From: an uncultured Clostridia bacterium
GTDB lineage: Bacteria; Bacillota; Clostridia; TANB77; CAG-508
DNA: 60,906 nucleotides
NCBI GenBank assembly: GCA_934169575.1
Contig: CAKPOA010000008.1
Span: forward strand, 1-60,906
Direction: 5' to 3'
This document shows positions 52,420 through 60,906 of the stretch, one piece after another (position 1 is the stretch's first letter; each line of letters begins with the position of its first letter). Made by a program: the position numbers and the translations under genes. The notes under the pieces were generated by a model. It had not been told where the DNA came from. It saw only the letters and a list, made by a program, of their open reading frames with translations, and searched no databases.

Positions 52420-53493
52420 ATGGCAAATATTTTTGATTATTTAGATTGGAGAGATATTGAGCTTGAAAAAGTCGAATTTAATGAAATAGATAACTTAATA
52501 TGTTCAAGAGTTTCATATTTTCCATTTGATGACATAATAAAAGAAAAAACATTAACACTAGAACAAGCATATGATACATATCTATTAAATGGTGCAAAAG
52601 GAAGAATTTTGCAGCAAGAAGATACTGTTCTTTTTCCACGCCTTGCAAAAAGTAAAAGGTTTGGAAAAATAAAACTTTCAAATTACATAAATAAACTTGA
52701 CCCTAAACAAGAAAAACAATTTTCAGCAATAACTTTTGAATTGCCAGATAATACAATATATGTTGCATATAGAGGAACTGATGATACTATTGTAGGTTGG
52801 AAAGAAGACTTAAACATGAGTTTTAGTTTACAGGTTCCTGCTCAAATAGAGGCTGTAAAATATTTAGAATTTATAGCATCAAAATTTGATAATCAAATAA
52901 GAGTTGGTGGGCATTCAAAAGGTGGAAATCTTGCAATATATGCAGCATCATTTTGCAACCCAGAAGTTCAAAATAGAATTATAAAAGTATATAATAATGA
53001 TGGTCCTGGTTTTCATGAAAATGTTATTTCAAGTAATGGCTATAAAAATATATTAAATAGAACAACTTCATATATTCCTCAAACATCTATTATTGGTAGA
53101 TTTTTAGAGCATAATGAAGATACAATAATATTAAAAAGTACACAAACTGGAATTATGCAACATGATTTATACACTTGGCAAGTTTTAGGTGATAAATTTG
53201 TTAAAGACACACTTACAAATTCAAGTAATTTTATAGATAAAACTGTTTCTAATTGGGTTAAAGAAGTAAGTCTTGAACAAAAGCAAAAATTCATTGATGC
53301 ACTTTTTGAAATTCTTAATGCAACACAAGTAGATACACTTGCTGAAATGGGTTCTAATAAATTAGAAAGTGCTAAAGTTATGGTTACAGCTTATCGTAAT
53401 TTAGATGAAAAAAGCAGAGATATTTTATTTAAGACATTAAATATCTTTTTCAAAGAAGCTGCATATTTTTTAAATAATAAAAATAATCAATAG
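52420..53493 (+). CDS. Mbeg1/DUF2974 family alpha/beta hydrolase
   Basis: A 357-aa soluble protein. The region TFELPDNTIYVAYRGTDDTIVGWKEDLNMSF and the nucleophile motif RVGGHSKGGNLAIYAASF (GHSKG) are those of the DUF2974/Mbeg1-like lipase-class hydrolases. Substrate unknown. It is 8 nt upstream of uvrB with a good RBS and is translated from the same transcript. Confidence 0.82.
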   Translation: MANIFDYLDWRDIELEKVEFNEIDNLICSRVSYFPFDDIIKEKTLTLEQAYDTYLLNGAKGRILQQEDTVLFPRLAKSKRFGKIKLSNYINKLDPKQEKQFSAITFELPDNTIYVAYRGTDDTIVGWKEDLNMSFSLQVPAQIEAVKYLEFIASKFDNQIRVGGHSKGGNLAIYAASFCNPEVQNRIIKVYNNDGPGFHENVISSNGYKNILNRTTSYIPQTSIIGRFLEHNEDTIILKSTQTGIMQHDLYTWQVLGDKFVKDTLTNSSNFIDKTVSNWVKEVSLEQKQKFIDALFEILNATQVDTLAEMGSNKLESAKVMVTAYRNLDEKSRDILFKTLNIFFKEAAYFLNNKNNQ

Positions 53494-53501
53494 GAGGAAT
53501 T

Positions 53502-55463
53502 ATGTTCAAATTACATTCAAAATATAAGCCAACAGGTGATCAGCCAAATGCAATAGAATATTTATCACATGGCATAAACAGTGGAAAAAAATATCAAACT
53601 TTACTTGGTGTAACAGGTTCTGGAAAAACTTTTACAATGGCAAATATTATTCAAAATGTGCAAAAACCCACTTTAGTTTTAGCACATAACAAAACTTTAG
53701 CAGGACAACTTTATTCTGAATTTAAGGAATTCTTTCCTGAAAATAATGTTGAATATTTTGTAAGTTATTATGATTATTATCAACCAGAAAGCTATATTGC
53801 ACAATCTGATACATATATAGAAAAAGATGCTTCTATAAATGATGAAATAGATAAATTAAGACATTCAGCAACAGCATCATTATTTGAAACAAGAGATGTA
53901 ATAATTGTAGCATCTGTATCATGTATATATGGTTTAGGTGATCCTATTGATTATGAAAATCTAACTGTATCTTTACGTCCAGGTCAAGAAATTGCAAGAG
54001 ATACAATTTTAAAAAAATTGGTTAATATGCAATATTCTAGAAATGAAATTGATTTTAAAAGAGGTACATTTAGAGCTAAAGGAGATGTTTTAGAAATATA
54101 TCCATCAGATAAAGGTGAATCTGCAATAAAGGTTGAATTCTGGGGGGATGAAATTGAAAAAATCAGTGAACTAAATCCTTTAACTGGTAAAACTATAGGT
54201 ATACGTGAACATGTAATGATATTTCCTAATTCACATTATGTTACATCTTCTGATAAAATGGAAAGAGCACTTGGTTCTATTGAAGAAGAAATGAAAGAAC
54301 AAGTAGAGTTTTTTAAAAGCCAAAATAAATTGATTGAAGCTCAACGTATAGAAGAAAGAACAAATTTTGATTTAGAAATGATGAGAGAAACCGGATTTTG
54401 TCAAGGAATTGAAAATTATTCAAGACACATAAGTGGCAGAGCGCCTGGTTCTCCCCCATTTACTTTATTTGATTATTTTCCAGATGACTTTTTATTACTT
54501 ATAGATGAATCACATGCAACTATCCCTCAAGTTAGGGCAATGTATAATGGTGATAGAGCAAGAAAAGATTCTCTTGTAAAATATGGTTTCAGGTTACCAT
54601 CTGCATATGATAATAGACCTTTAACTTTTAAAGAATTTGAAGAACGCATAAATCAAGTTGTCTTTGTTAGTGCAACACCTGCAGATTATGAAAATGAACA
54701 TAGTAAAGACAATGTTGTTGAACAAATTATTCGTCCTACTGGACTTCTTGACCCTAAAATTGAAGTTAAGCCTGTTTCAAATCAAGTTGATGATTTAATA
54801 GAACAAATTCGTATTAGAGTAGAAAAAAATGAAAGAGTATTAGTTACAACTCTTACTAAAAAAATGGCAGAAGATTTAACCTCATACCTTAAAAGTCTTG
54901 ATATTAAAGTAAATTATATGCATTCAGATATTAAGGCATTAGAAAGAATGGAAATAATCAGAAATTTACGTTTAGGCGAATTTGATGTTTTAGTTGGTAT
55001 AAATCTATTAAGAGAAGGGCTTGATATTCCCGAAGTTTCTTTGGTTGCAATTTTAGATGCAGATAAAGAAGGATTCTTACGTTCTGAACGTTCTCTTATC
55101 CAAACTATTGGGCGTGCTGCAAGAAATACTGATGGTACAGTTATTATGTATGGTGATGAGCTTACAGATTCAATGGAAAAAGCAATTAGAGAAACTAACA
55201 GAAGACGTGCTATACAAGAACAATACAATATTGAACATAATATTACTCCTCAAACTATTAAAAAAGATATCAGAGATTCTATTAAAGCAACTAAACTTGA
55301 AGATATTGAAGTTGAATTTAAAATTAATAAAGATGAAGATATTAAAGATATTATTAGTAAACTTACTGATGAAATGCTTAAATATGCAGCTGATATGGAA
55401 TTTGAAAAAGCCGCAGAAATACGTGATAAAATTAAAGAATTAGAAAAATTGTATACTAATTAA
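53502..55463 (+). CDS. uvrB: Excinuclease ABC subunit B
   Basis: A 653-aa helicase-like DNA repair protein: YKPTGDQPNAIEYL, Walker A LLGVTGSGKTFTMANII, the beta-hairpin YYDYYQPESYIAQSDTYIEKD, DESHATIPQ, motif VI QTIGRAARN, and a C-terminal UVR domain (KYAADMEFEKAAEIRDKIKELE). AGGAGG lies just upstream. Its stop codon overlaps that of engB in a shared terminator loop. Confidence 0.98.
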   Translation: MFKLHSKYKPTGDQPNAIEYLSHGINSGKKYQTLLGVTGSGKTFTMANIIQNVQKPTLVLAHNKTLAGQLYSEFKEFFPENNVEYFVSYYDYYQPESYIAQSDTYIEKDASINDEIDKLRHSATASLFETRDVIIVASVSCIYGLGDPIDYENLTVSLRPGQEIARDTILKKLVNMQYSRNEIDFKRGTFRAKGDVLEIYPSDKGESAIKVEFWGDEIEKISELNPLTGKTIGIREHVMIFPNSHYVTSSDKMERALGSIEEEMKEQVEFFKSQNKLIEAQRIEERTNFDLEMMRETGFCQGIENYSRHISGRAPGSPPFTLFDYFPDDFLLLIDESHATIPQVRAMYNGDRARKDSLVKYGFRLPSAYDNRPLTFKEFEERINQVVFVSATPADYENEHSKDNVVEQIIRPTGLLDPKIEVKPVSNQVDDLIEQIRIRVEKNERVLVTTLTKKMAEDLTSYLKSLDIKVNYMHSDIKALERMEIIRNLRLGEFDVLVGINLLREGLDIPEVSLVAILDADKEGFLRSERSLIQTIGRAARNTDGTVIMYGDELTDSMEKAIRETNRRRAIQEQYNIEHNITPQTIKKDIRDSIKATKLEDIEVEFKINKDEDIKDIISKLTDEMLKYAADMEFEKAAEIRDKIKELEKLYTN

Positions 55464-55479
55464 AGTATACAATTTTTCT
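55442..55479. terminator. Bidirectional terminator shared by uvrB and engB
   Basis: A 16-bp stem AGAAAAATTGTATACT and its exact complement around the loop AATTAA, which contains both stop codons (55461-55463 plus, 55460-55462 minus). Confidence 0.85.
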
Positions 55480-56047
55480 CTATTTCTTCCCATACATCAT
55501 CACAATACACTTTCTTTTCTGATGAAAATGGTAACATTTTTGCATCACCTATAGGGTTTATTTCTTTTTGAACTTTTTTTGCAGCATCTAATACTTTTGT
55601 TGGAGCAATTTTATCTGCTTTATTTGCAAGTATTATAAATGGCAATCCTGAACGTATTACATATTCATACATTAATCTATCATTTTCACTTGGTGAATGT
55701 CTTATATCAATTAAAAATATTACAAGACTTATTTTTTTACAATTAAATAAATATTGTTCTATAAACCCTCCTACTTTTTCCTGTTCTTTTTTAGACATTT
55801 TACTATAACCATATCCAGGTAAATCCACAAAATAAAATTTCTCATCTATATTATAAAAATTTATTTGTCTTGTTTTTCCTGGCTCACTACTTGTTCTAGC
55901 TAAAGATTTTCTATTTATCATTGTATTTATAAAACTTGATTTTCCTACATTTGATTTTCCTACTAACACAATTTGTGGTAAATCATTTTTAGGATATTGT
56001 TTCGGACTTACAGCAGATATTTCAAATTTTGGATTTTTAACTATCAT
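55460..56047 (-). CDS. engB: Ribosome biogenesis GTPase EngB/YsxC
   Basis: A 195-aa GTPase with G1 VLVGKSNVGKSSFINTMI, G3 FVDLPGYGYS, and G4 ILANKADKI. It assists 50S assembly. It overlaps uvrB at the 3' end by 4 nt. No other gene is close upstream. Confidence 0.94.
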   Translation of the reverse strand: MIVKNPKFEISAVSPKQYPKNDLPQIVLVGKSNVGKSSFINTMINRKSLARTSSEPGKTRQINFYNIDEKFYFVDLPGYGYSKMSKKEQEKVGGFIEQYLFNCKKISLVIFLIDIRHSPSENDRLMYEYVIRSGLPFIILANKADKIAPTKVLDAAKKVQKEINPIGDAKMLPFSSEKKVYCDDVWEEIEKNCIL

Positions 56048-56088
56048 TATTCTTTCCTTTCTAAAAAAATCTATTTATATTATATTTC

Positions 56089-56127
56089 AAAAAATCGCAA
56101 AAGTCAAATGACTTCTGCGATTTTTTT
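56089..56127 (-). terminator. clpB terminator
   Basis: AAAAAATCGCA-AAGTC, loop AAAT, GACTT-TGCGATTTTTTT. Confidence 0.85.
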
Positions 56128-58720
56128 ATTTTTCAATACATAATTCATCATTTTTGCAATCGATCTTTACTATAGAATTTGGTAAAATTTCTTGTGCTAA
56201 AATCTTTTTAGCAATAAGTGTTTCAAGTTTTTTCTGTACAAAACGTTTAAGAGGTCTTGCACCATAAACTTCATCATAACCATTATTAATCAAATAATCT
56301 TTTGCAGATTGAGTAAGTTCAAGTTTAATATTTTTCTCTTCAAGTCTTCTTTCCAAATCTTTTATTAACAATTCTAAAATTTGTGAAATCTCATTTTTCT
56401 GTAAAGGTTTATAAAATACAATCTCATCTAATCTATTCAAAAACTCAGGTCTAAAACTATGTTTTAATAGTTCTTCAACTTTTTGTTTTGCCTCTTCTGA
56501 AATCTCACCATTTTTTCCAATACCTTCTAAAATATATTCAGAACCTAAATTAGATGTTAGAATTATAATAGTATTTTTAAAATCAACTGTTCTTCCTTGT
56601 GAATCTGTAATACGTCCATCATCTAAGACTTGTAATAATATATTAAATACATCTGGATGAGCTTTCTCAATTTCATCAAATAAAACTACAGAATATGGTT
56701 TACGTCTTACAGCCTCTGTAAGTTGGCCACCTTCTTCATATCCAACATATCCAGGAGGAGCACCAATTAATCTAGAAACCGAATATTTTTCCATATATTC
56801 AGACATATCAATTCTTACAATATTATGTTCATCATCAAATAAACATTCTGCAAGAGATTTAGCAAGTTCTGTTTTACCAACACCTGTTGGACCTAAGAAT
56901 AAGAATGAACCTATTGGTTTTCTTGGATCTTTTATACCTGCTCTTGAACGCATAATTGCTTCAGAAACTTTTTCTACTGCCTCATCTTGACCAATAACTC
57001 TTTTATGAAGTACTTTATCAAGATTTAATATTTTTTCTCTTTCACCTTCCATTAATTTTGTTACAGGTATGCCTGTCCATCTTGATATAATTTTTGATAT
57101 TTCTTCATCAGTAACTTTATTTCTAAGTAAACCTGCCTCTTTTCCTTTTTCTGCTTTTTCTTCTTCCTCTTTTAATTGTTTTTGAAGTTCAGGTAATTTA
57201 CCATATTTTAATTCTGCTGCTTTATTTAATTCATAATTTCTTTCAGCTTGCTCAATTTCTCCATTTACTTTTTCAATTTCTCCACGCAATTTTTGAACTT
57301 TTACAATTGCTTGTTTTTCATTTTCCCATTTAGCTTTCATTCCATCAAATTTTGTTTTAAGTTCTGCTTTTTCTTTTTGAATATCTGCTAAACGAGTCTT
57401 TGACATTTCATCTTTTTCTTTTGATAGAGCCGTTTCTTCTATTTCTAATTGCATAATTTTTCTTGAAATTTCATCAAGCTCTGTTGGCATAGATTCCATT
57501 TCTGTTTTTATCATACTACAAGCTTCATCAATTAAATCTATTGCTTTATCAGGTAAAAATCTGTCTGAAATATATCTGTGTGAAAGCACAGCTGCAGCAA
57601 TCAATGCATTATCAGATATTTTAACACCATGATAAACTTCATACCTTTCTTTTATACCTCTTAATATAGAAATAGTATCTTCAACAGTTGGTTCATCTAC
57701 CATAACAGGTTGAAAACGTCTCTCTAAAGCTTGGTCTTTTTCAATATATTGCCTATATTCATTTAAAGTAGTTGCACCTATACAATGTAACTCACCTCTA
57801 GCAAGCATTGGCTTTAATAAATTTCCTGCATCCATTGCACCTTCTGTTTTTCCAGCACCTACAATAGTATGAATTTCATCTATAAATAATATAATTTTTC
57901 CATCACTTTTTTTGACTTCTTGCAAAACTGCTTTTAGTCTTTCTTCAAATTCGCCTCTATATTTTGCACCTGCTACCAAAGATCCCATATCTAAAGAAAA
58001 TATTGTACATTGCTTTAATCCTTCTGGAACATCACCTCTTACAATTCTAAGAGCTAAACCTTCAGCTATTGCTGTTTTACCAACACCTGGTTCGCCAATT
58101 AAACATGGATTATTTTTTGTTTTTCTTGATAATATTCTTATAACATTTCTTATTTCTGAATCTCTTCCAATTACTGGGTCTAATTTTTGTTCTCTAGCTA
58201 AAGCTACTAAATCTTGACCATATTTATTTAATACATCATATGTTGATTCTGGATTATCTGTTGTCACTCTTGTATTCCCCCTTACTTCTGATAGAACTTT
58301 TAGGAAACTATTTTTTGTTATGTTGTATTTTTTCAATATTTCACTTATATTTCTATTTGCATTATCAAAAATAGCTAACATAATGTGTTCTACAGATACA
58401 TATTCATCTTTCATTTTTTGTGCAATCATTTCTGAATTAGTAAGAACAATATCAACATCTTGTGCTACATATATACTATTACTTTGTCTTGCACCACCTG
58501 TCATTTTAGGCATATTTTCAATTTTTCTTTTTACCTCACTTTCAAAACTCTCTTCTTGCCCAATTTTTTTAATTAGTTCTTTTATTAAACTATTTTCTTG
58601 CTCTAATAATGCTAACACAATATGCTCTTGTTCTACTTGTGCATTTTGATTTTGCACTGCAATATTTTGTGCTTGTTGTATTGCTTCTAATGATTTCTGC
58701 GTAAATTTTTGTACATTCAT
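56126..58720 (-). CDS. clpB: ATP-dependent disaggregase ClpB
   Basis: An 864-aa AAA+ chaperone: N domain (two Clp_N repeats, residues 1-140), NBD1 Walker A IGEPGVGKTAIAEGL with DEIHTIVGAGKTEGAMDAGNLLKPML, a long coiled-coil middle domain (residues about 410-525), and NBD2 Walker A GPTGVGKTELAKSL. It dissolves aggregates with DnaK. The long M domain separates it from ClpC/ClpA. An HrcA-type operator overlaps its promoter. Confidence 0.97.
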   Translation of the reverse strand: MNVQKFTQKSLEAIQQAQNIAVQNQNAQVEQEHIVLALLEQENSLIKELIKKIGQEESFESEVKRKIENMPKMTGGARQSNSIYVAQDVDIVLTNSEMIAQKMKDEYVSVEHIMLAIFDNANRNISEILKKYNITKNSFLKVLSEVRGNTRVTTDNPESTYDVLNKYGQDLVALAREQKLDPVIGRDSEIRNVIRILSRKTKNNPCLIGEPGVGKTAIAEGLALRIVRGDVPEGLKQCTIFSLDMGSLVAGAKYRGEFEERLKAVLQEVKKSDGKIILFIDEIHTIVGAGKTEGAMDAGNLLKPMLARGELHCIGATTLNEYRQYIEKDQALERRFQPVMVDEPTVEDTISILRGIKERYEVYHGVKISDNALIAAAVLSHRYISDRFLPDKAIDLIDEACSMIKTEMESMPTELDEISRKIMQLEIEETALSKEKDEMSKTRLADIQKEKAELKTKFDGMKAKWENEKQAIVKVQKLRGEIEKVNGEIEQAERNYELNKAAELKYGKLPELQKQLKEEEEKAEKGKEAGLLRNKVTDEEISKIISRWTGIPVTKLMEGEREKILNLDKVLHKRVIGQDEAVEKVSEAIMRSRAGIKDPRKPIGSFLFLGPTGVGKTELAKSLAECLFDDEHNIVRIDMSEYMEKYSVSRLIGAPPGYVGYEEGGQLTEAVRRKPYSVVLFDEIEKAHPDVFNILLQVLDDGRITDSQGRTVDFKNTIIILTSNLGSEYILEGIGKNGEISEEAKQKVEELLKHSFRPEFLNRLDEIVFYKPLQKNEISQILELLIKDLERRLEEKNIKLELTQSAKDYLINNGYDEVYGARPLKRFVQKKLETLIAKKILAQEILPNSIVKIDCKNDELCIEK

Positions 58721-58762
58721 TTTTCTTCCCTCCTCGTTTATTTTATTTGTTAACTAAATTAC

Positions 58763-58791
58763 ATTATAATACTTATTTTTAGCAAAGTCAA
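58763..58791 (-). promoter_or_regulatory. clpB sigma-A promoter
   Basis: TTGACT (complement of 58786-58791), 17-bp spacer, TATAAT (complement of 58763-58768). Confidence 0.85.
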
Positions 58792-58805
58792 TAGAAGAGT
58801 GCTAA
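58779..58805 (-). promoter_or_regulatory. CIRCE-like operator at clpB
   Basis: Minus-strand TTAGCACTC, 9-nt spacer, CTTTGCTAA: the left half is a perfect CIRCE half and the right half keeps 6 of 9 (TGCTAA). It overlaps the -35 box. Presumably bound by HrcA; the site is weaker than that of groESL. Confidence 0.7.
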
Positions 58806-58830
58806 TTTTTAAAATTTTAAGTTAAAAAAG

Positions 58831-58916
58831 GTTACTAGTCAGCCTTTTTAAATTTATTGTAAAAATAATCCCATATACATATTTAAACTTTATTTACTTT
58901 TAGGCTGACTAGTAAC
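58831..58916 (+). mobile_element. Core-less copy G of the palindromic element, 8-bp duplication
   Basis: Ends GTTACTAGTCAGCC and GGCTGACTAGTAAC, no core or inner left arm, flanked by TAAAAAAG (58823-58830 and 58917-58924). It is inserted in the T-run of the terminator at 58924-58970. Confidence 0.82.
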
Positions 58917-58923
58917 TAAAAAA

Positions 58924-58970
58924 GATGGTATATAATATGTCATGTTTATTTAACAATATTATACACCATC
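58924..58970 (-). terminator. Terminator of the variable pilin-like gene 2
   Basis: GATGGTGTATAATATT / ATATTATATACCATC stem, then TTTTTT in the minus direction. The T-run belongs to the duplicated target site of copy G. Confidence 0.7.
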
Positions 58971-59002
58971 ATAATTATATACTATTATATTTATGACAAC
59001 CA

Positions 59003-59079
59003 CCCCCCTAAGGTTTATTTAATTGCCATATTTTACCAATTAGCTATTACAAGTGTATCACAATTAGCATTCAGACCTA
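59003..59079 (-). repeat. Three-copy 3' cassette, copy 3
   Basis: The approximately 75 bp after the stop (GGTCTGAATGCTAATTG onward) match copies 1 and 2 with only a few differences, but the GC-rich double hairpin is absent; DNA diverges after CCTTAGGGGGG. Confidence 0.8.
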
Positions 59080-60621
59080 CTTAACATAAAGTGAGGACCT
59101 CAAAGAAACAATAGGGTAGCTACCATTCGGATCGTAGTAGTCGCGAAAAGCCGCTGGACTGCTACTGTCGTAAAAGCCCCCTCGCTCTGCTCTGTTGTAG
59201 GTACGAAAGGCTTCTGATGTCAATTCTAATAAATTTCCTCCTAAATCATATATATTGTTTATTTTGTCTGATGTTCTTGTTAATCCTGTTTTTAATACTG
59301 GATTGGTATAATTTCCATACTCTGTTGATGTTACTTTTGATTTATCATTTCCTGTTAATGCAAAATTTAACATTGCATCATATTGGCTTCCCCATATCAT
59401 TTGACTTGTTACTGAATTTTTATTATTTGTATATGTTTTTGCAAGTGAATATAATCCATACCATGTTTTGCTTTGATCATTTGCAGCAGATGTTGGTATA
59501 ATTCCTATCTTAGATGTTACTTTTCCATTTTCTATTCCTGCTTCATATCTTGCAACATAAAATCCTTCATATTTTTTTATACTTGCTATCATATCATTAT
59601 ATTCTTTTTGTAAATTCTCTTTTTTTATCCCTACTGGATCATCACTTGTTTCATCAAGATCTGATACTACATCTGGCTCTCTCCAACTTGTTGTACCTAA
59701 TCCATAATCTGTCATTTCTGTTGAACTTGTTCCACTAAAATTATATAAAACACCTTCATAATCTGTTCCACTTGATATTTTTGTTATTTTCTTGTCTGTA
59801 TTTCCTACTGTTAATTTTGTTTTATCTACTGGTATCCATACATATTCATTTCCAGTACTATTTCCATTTGAATCAACACTATCTGTAATAACTAGTCCTC
59901 CATTTACACTTTTTACATTGTCACTTGTTCCATATGCAAATCCTGCAGGGACTGTTACTGTATATCCATCACTTGTAATTTCTGTATTTTCATCACATAT
60001 ATTTGAAAAGGTTTCTATTTTACATTTTGTTATTGTAGCTTTTGTTGTTCCTCTTCCTCCATCCGGTGTAGTAGCAGTTACATCATATTCTCCATTTACC
60101 GAAATTGCAAATTCTGCATATTCACTTGTTATTTTTTCTGTTTGTCCATTACATACTACTGTAGGTGCATTTTTTTCATCCAACATCACACCTGCAACTT
60201 TTACTTTCAAAGCAGTTGCTCTTGATTCTGTTTCTTCTTCTTCACATGTTATAGTTAATTCTTTTGTAACTTGATTTTGCCATAAATCAGCTATATCCAC
60301 AATATTTCCTTTTTTGCTTAAAACAGTGTCCTTTCCTATTTGAACTGTATGTCCTGTAACTTTAAATACTGCATTAATTACATCTGTATCTGAATATTTT
60401 CCATTGTTATCATATTTCCCCATAAGCTCTAATTTTATTTTTTCTTTTGTTCCTGCAATATCTGCTTGCACACTTGCATCTGCTGTTTTGTTTAAAATTC
60501 CATTTTGGCCAGATATCATCATTATACTAATACCAGCCAAAATAATTAAGACAATAATTGTAATAATTAATGCAATTAATGTTATACCTTTTTGTCCATT
60601 TTTTCGTTTTGTTTTTTTCAT
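59077..60621 (-). CDS. Pilin-like surface protein with hypervariable FGE/C-lectin-type C-terminus, second copy
   Basis: A protein of about 514 aa. Prepilin-type start MKKTKRKNGQKGITLIALI, a middle region with an extra Ig-like segment (TKELTITCEEEE, CNGQTEKITSEYAEFAISVNGEYDVTATTPDGGRGTTKA), then the FGE/C-lectin-type domain (YVWIPVDKTKL, FYVARYEAGIENG, TWYGLYSLAKTYT, MIWGSQYDAMLNF, IYDLGGNLLELTSEAFR, RAERGGFY) and a variable tail ending SSLYVK. Start 60621 follows GGGGG; the frame extends upstream through the TA tract as repeated Ile-Tyr, which is not real coding. Confidence 0.82.
   Translation of the reverse strand: MKKTKRKNGQKGITLIALIITIIVLIILAGISIMMISGQNGILNKTADASVQADIAGTKEKIKLELMGKYDNNGKYSDTDVINAVFKVTGHTVQIGKDTVLSKKGNIVDIADLWQNQVTKELTITCEEEETESRATALKVKVAGVMLDEKNAPTVVCNGQTEKITSEYAEFAISVNGEYDVTATTPDGGRGTTKATITKCKIETFSNICDENTEITSDGYTVTVPAGFAYGTSDNVKSVNGGLVITDSVDSNGNSTGNEYVWIPVDKTKLTVGNTDKKITKISSGTDYEGVLYNFSGTSSTEMTDYGLGTTSWREPDVVSDLDETSDDPVGIKKENLQKEYNDMIASIKKYEGFYVARYEAGIENGKVTSKIGIIPTSAANDQSKTWYGLYSLAKTYTNNKNSVTSQMIWGSQYDAMLNFALTGNDKSKVTSTEYGNYTNPVLKTGLTRTSDKINNIYDLGGNLLELTSEAFRTYNRAERGGFYDSSSPAAFRDYYDPNGSYPIVSLRSSLYVK
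59089..59175 (-). other. Putative DGR variable region (VR) 2
   Basis: Codons between RGG and LYVK of the second variable gene. It aligns without gaps to VR 1 over the 32 codons; differences lie at codon positions 1 and 2 and the shared codons (CCA GCG, CGC, AGC, AGG) mark template positions without adenine mutagenesis. Confidence 0.72.
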
Positions 60622-60667
60622 AAAATTTCCCCCTTTGATTTTTTGTATTAAAATATTTTTCAAAATA

Positions 60668-60748
<81 letters not shown>

Positions 60749-60906
60749 GCCATGCGGGTTTTAAAGTTTATTACATTTTCTTTACATTTTTATTACTTTT
60801 TTATTACATCTAAAATTTTGCGGTTAATATATAGAAAAAGTCCTTCATTCCTCTAAAGAAATGAAAGACAAACATTTACTGTCTATTTTTTATAATTTCA
60901 TTCATA

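Overview
The window is very AT-rich (high-20s % GC by eye) and uses the standard bacterial code. Gene order, sigma-A promoters with 17-bp spacers, strong AGGAGG ribosome binding sites, HrcA/CIRCE control of groES, YlbF, YqeG and a BY-kinase capsule module all point to a Gram-positive Clostridia-type Firmicute, most likely an uncultured gut lineage (lineage is inference). Most genes lie on the minus strand.

Layout. 0-6 kb: a dNTPase on the plus strand, then a minus-strand polysaccharide block (HAD hydrolase, two glycosyltransferases, O-antigen ligase-like protein). 6-9.7 kb: groEL/groES under a CIRCE operator, and a cell-wall amidase. 9.8-15.3 kb: an accessory island with a pilin-like protein ending in a hypervariable C-terminal domain, a possible Abi_2 remnant with a structured leader, an intact and a broken DUF1016 nuclease, an HD protein and a truncated DinD. 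15.4-22 kb: tRNA-Thr and a surface-assembly cluster (AI-2E-type membrane protein, PHP phosphatase, BY-kinase, Wzz-like chain regulator, sortase with its LAYTG substrate). 21.4-40.2 kb: housekeeping genes (metallo-hydrolase, Rel, RecJ, EF-P, peptidase, prepilin peptidase, YqeG, YlbF, GT4, UvrA, PlsC, Cmk, MurA) with two tRNAs. 40.3-48.6 kb: a second accessory region with three near-duplicate pilin-like/LRR surface proteins, interleaved with a type III toxin-antitoxin locus and a RelE-type operon. 49-58.8 kb: GpsA, PlsY, UvrB, EngB, ClpB. 59-60.6 kb: a second hypervariable pilin-like protein.

The most interesting signals are five. (1) Two distant genes end in FGE/C-type-lectin-like tails whose last codons differ almost only at codon positions 1 and 2, while about 75 bp of noncoding DNA after the stop is nearly identical. 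This is the footprint of a diversity-generating retroelement whose RT and template are outside the window. (2) A non-coding palindromic mobile element of about 210 bp occurs in six full-length or nearly full-length copies and two partial ones. It has TIRs beginning GTTACTAG, 8-bp target duplications, compensatory base changes in its stem and the same orientation in all six core-bearing copies. (3) A type III toxin-antitoxin system has three 39-nt RNA repeats, a terminator and a ToxN-like RNase, recombined into the remains of a RelE toxin gene. (4) Four pilin-like genes carry a (TA)n tract of different length (13.5, 11.5, 4.5, 13.5 units) exactly 23 bp upstream of the -35 box. (5) Several candidate structured RNAs lie in intergenic DNA.

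The pilin-like proteins, the prepilin peptidase at 29.9 kb, the sortase pair and the capsule regulators suggest a cell that invests heavily in variable surface structures; this functional link is inferred from context.
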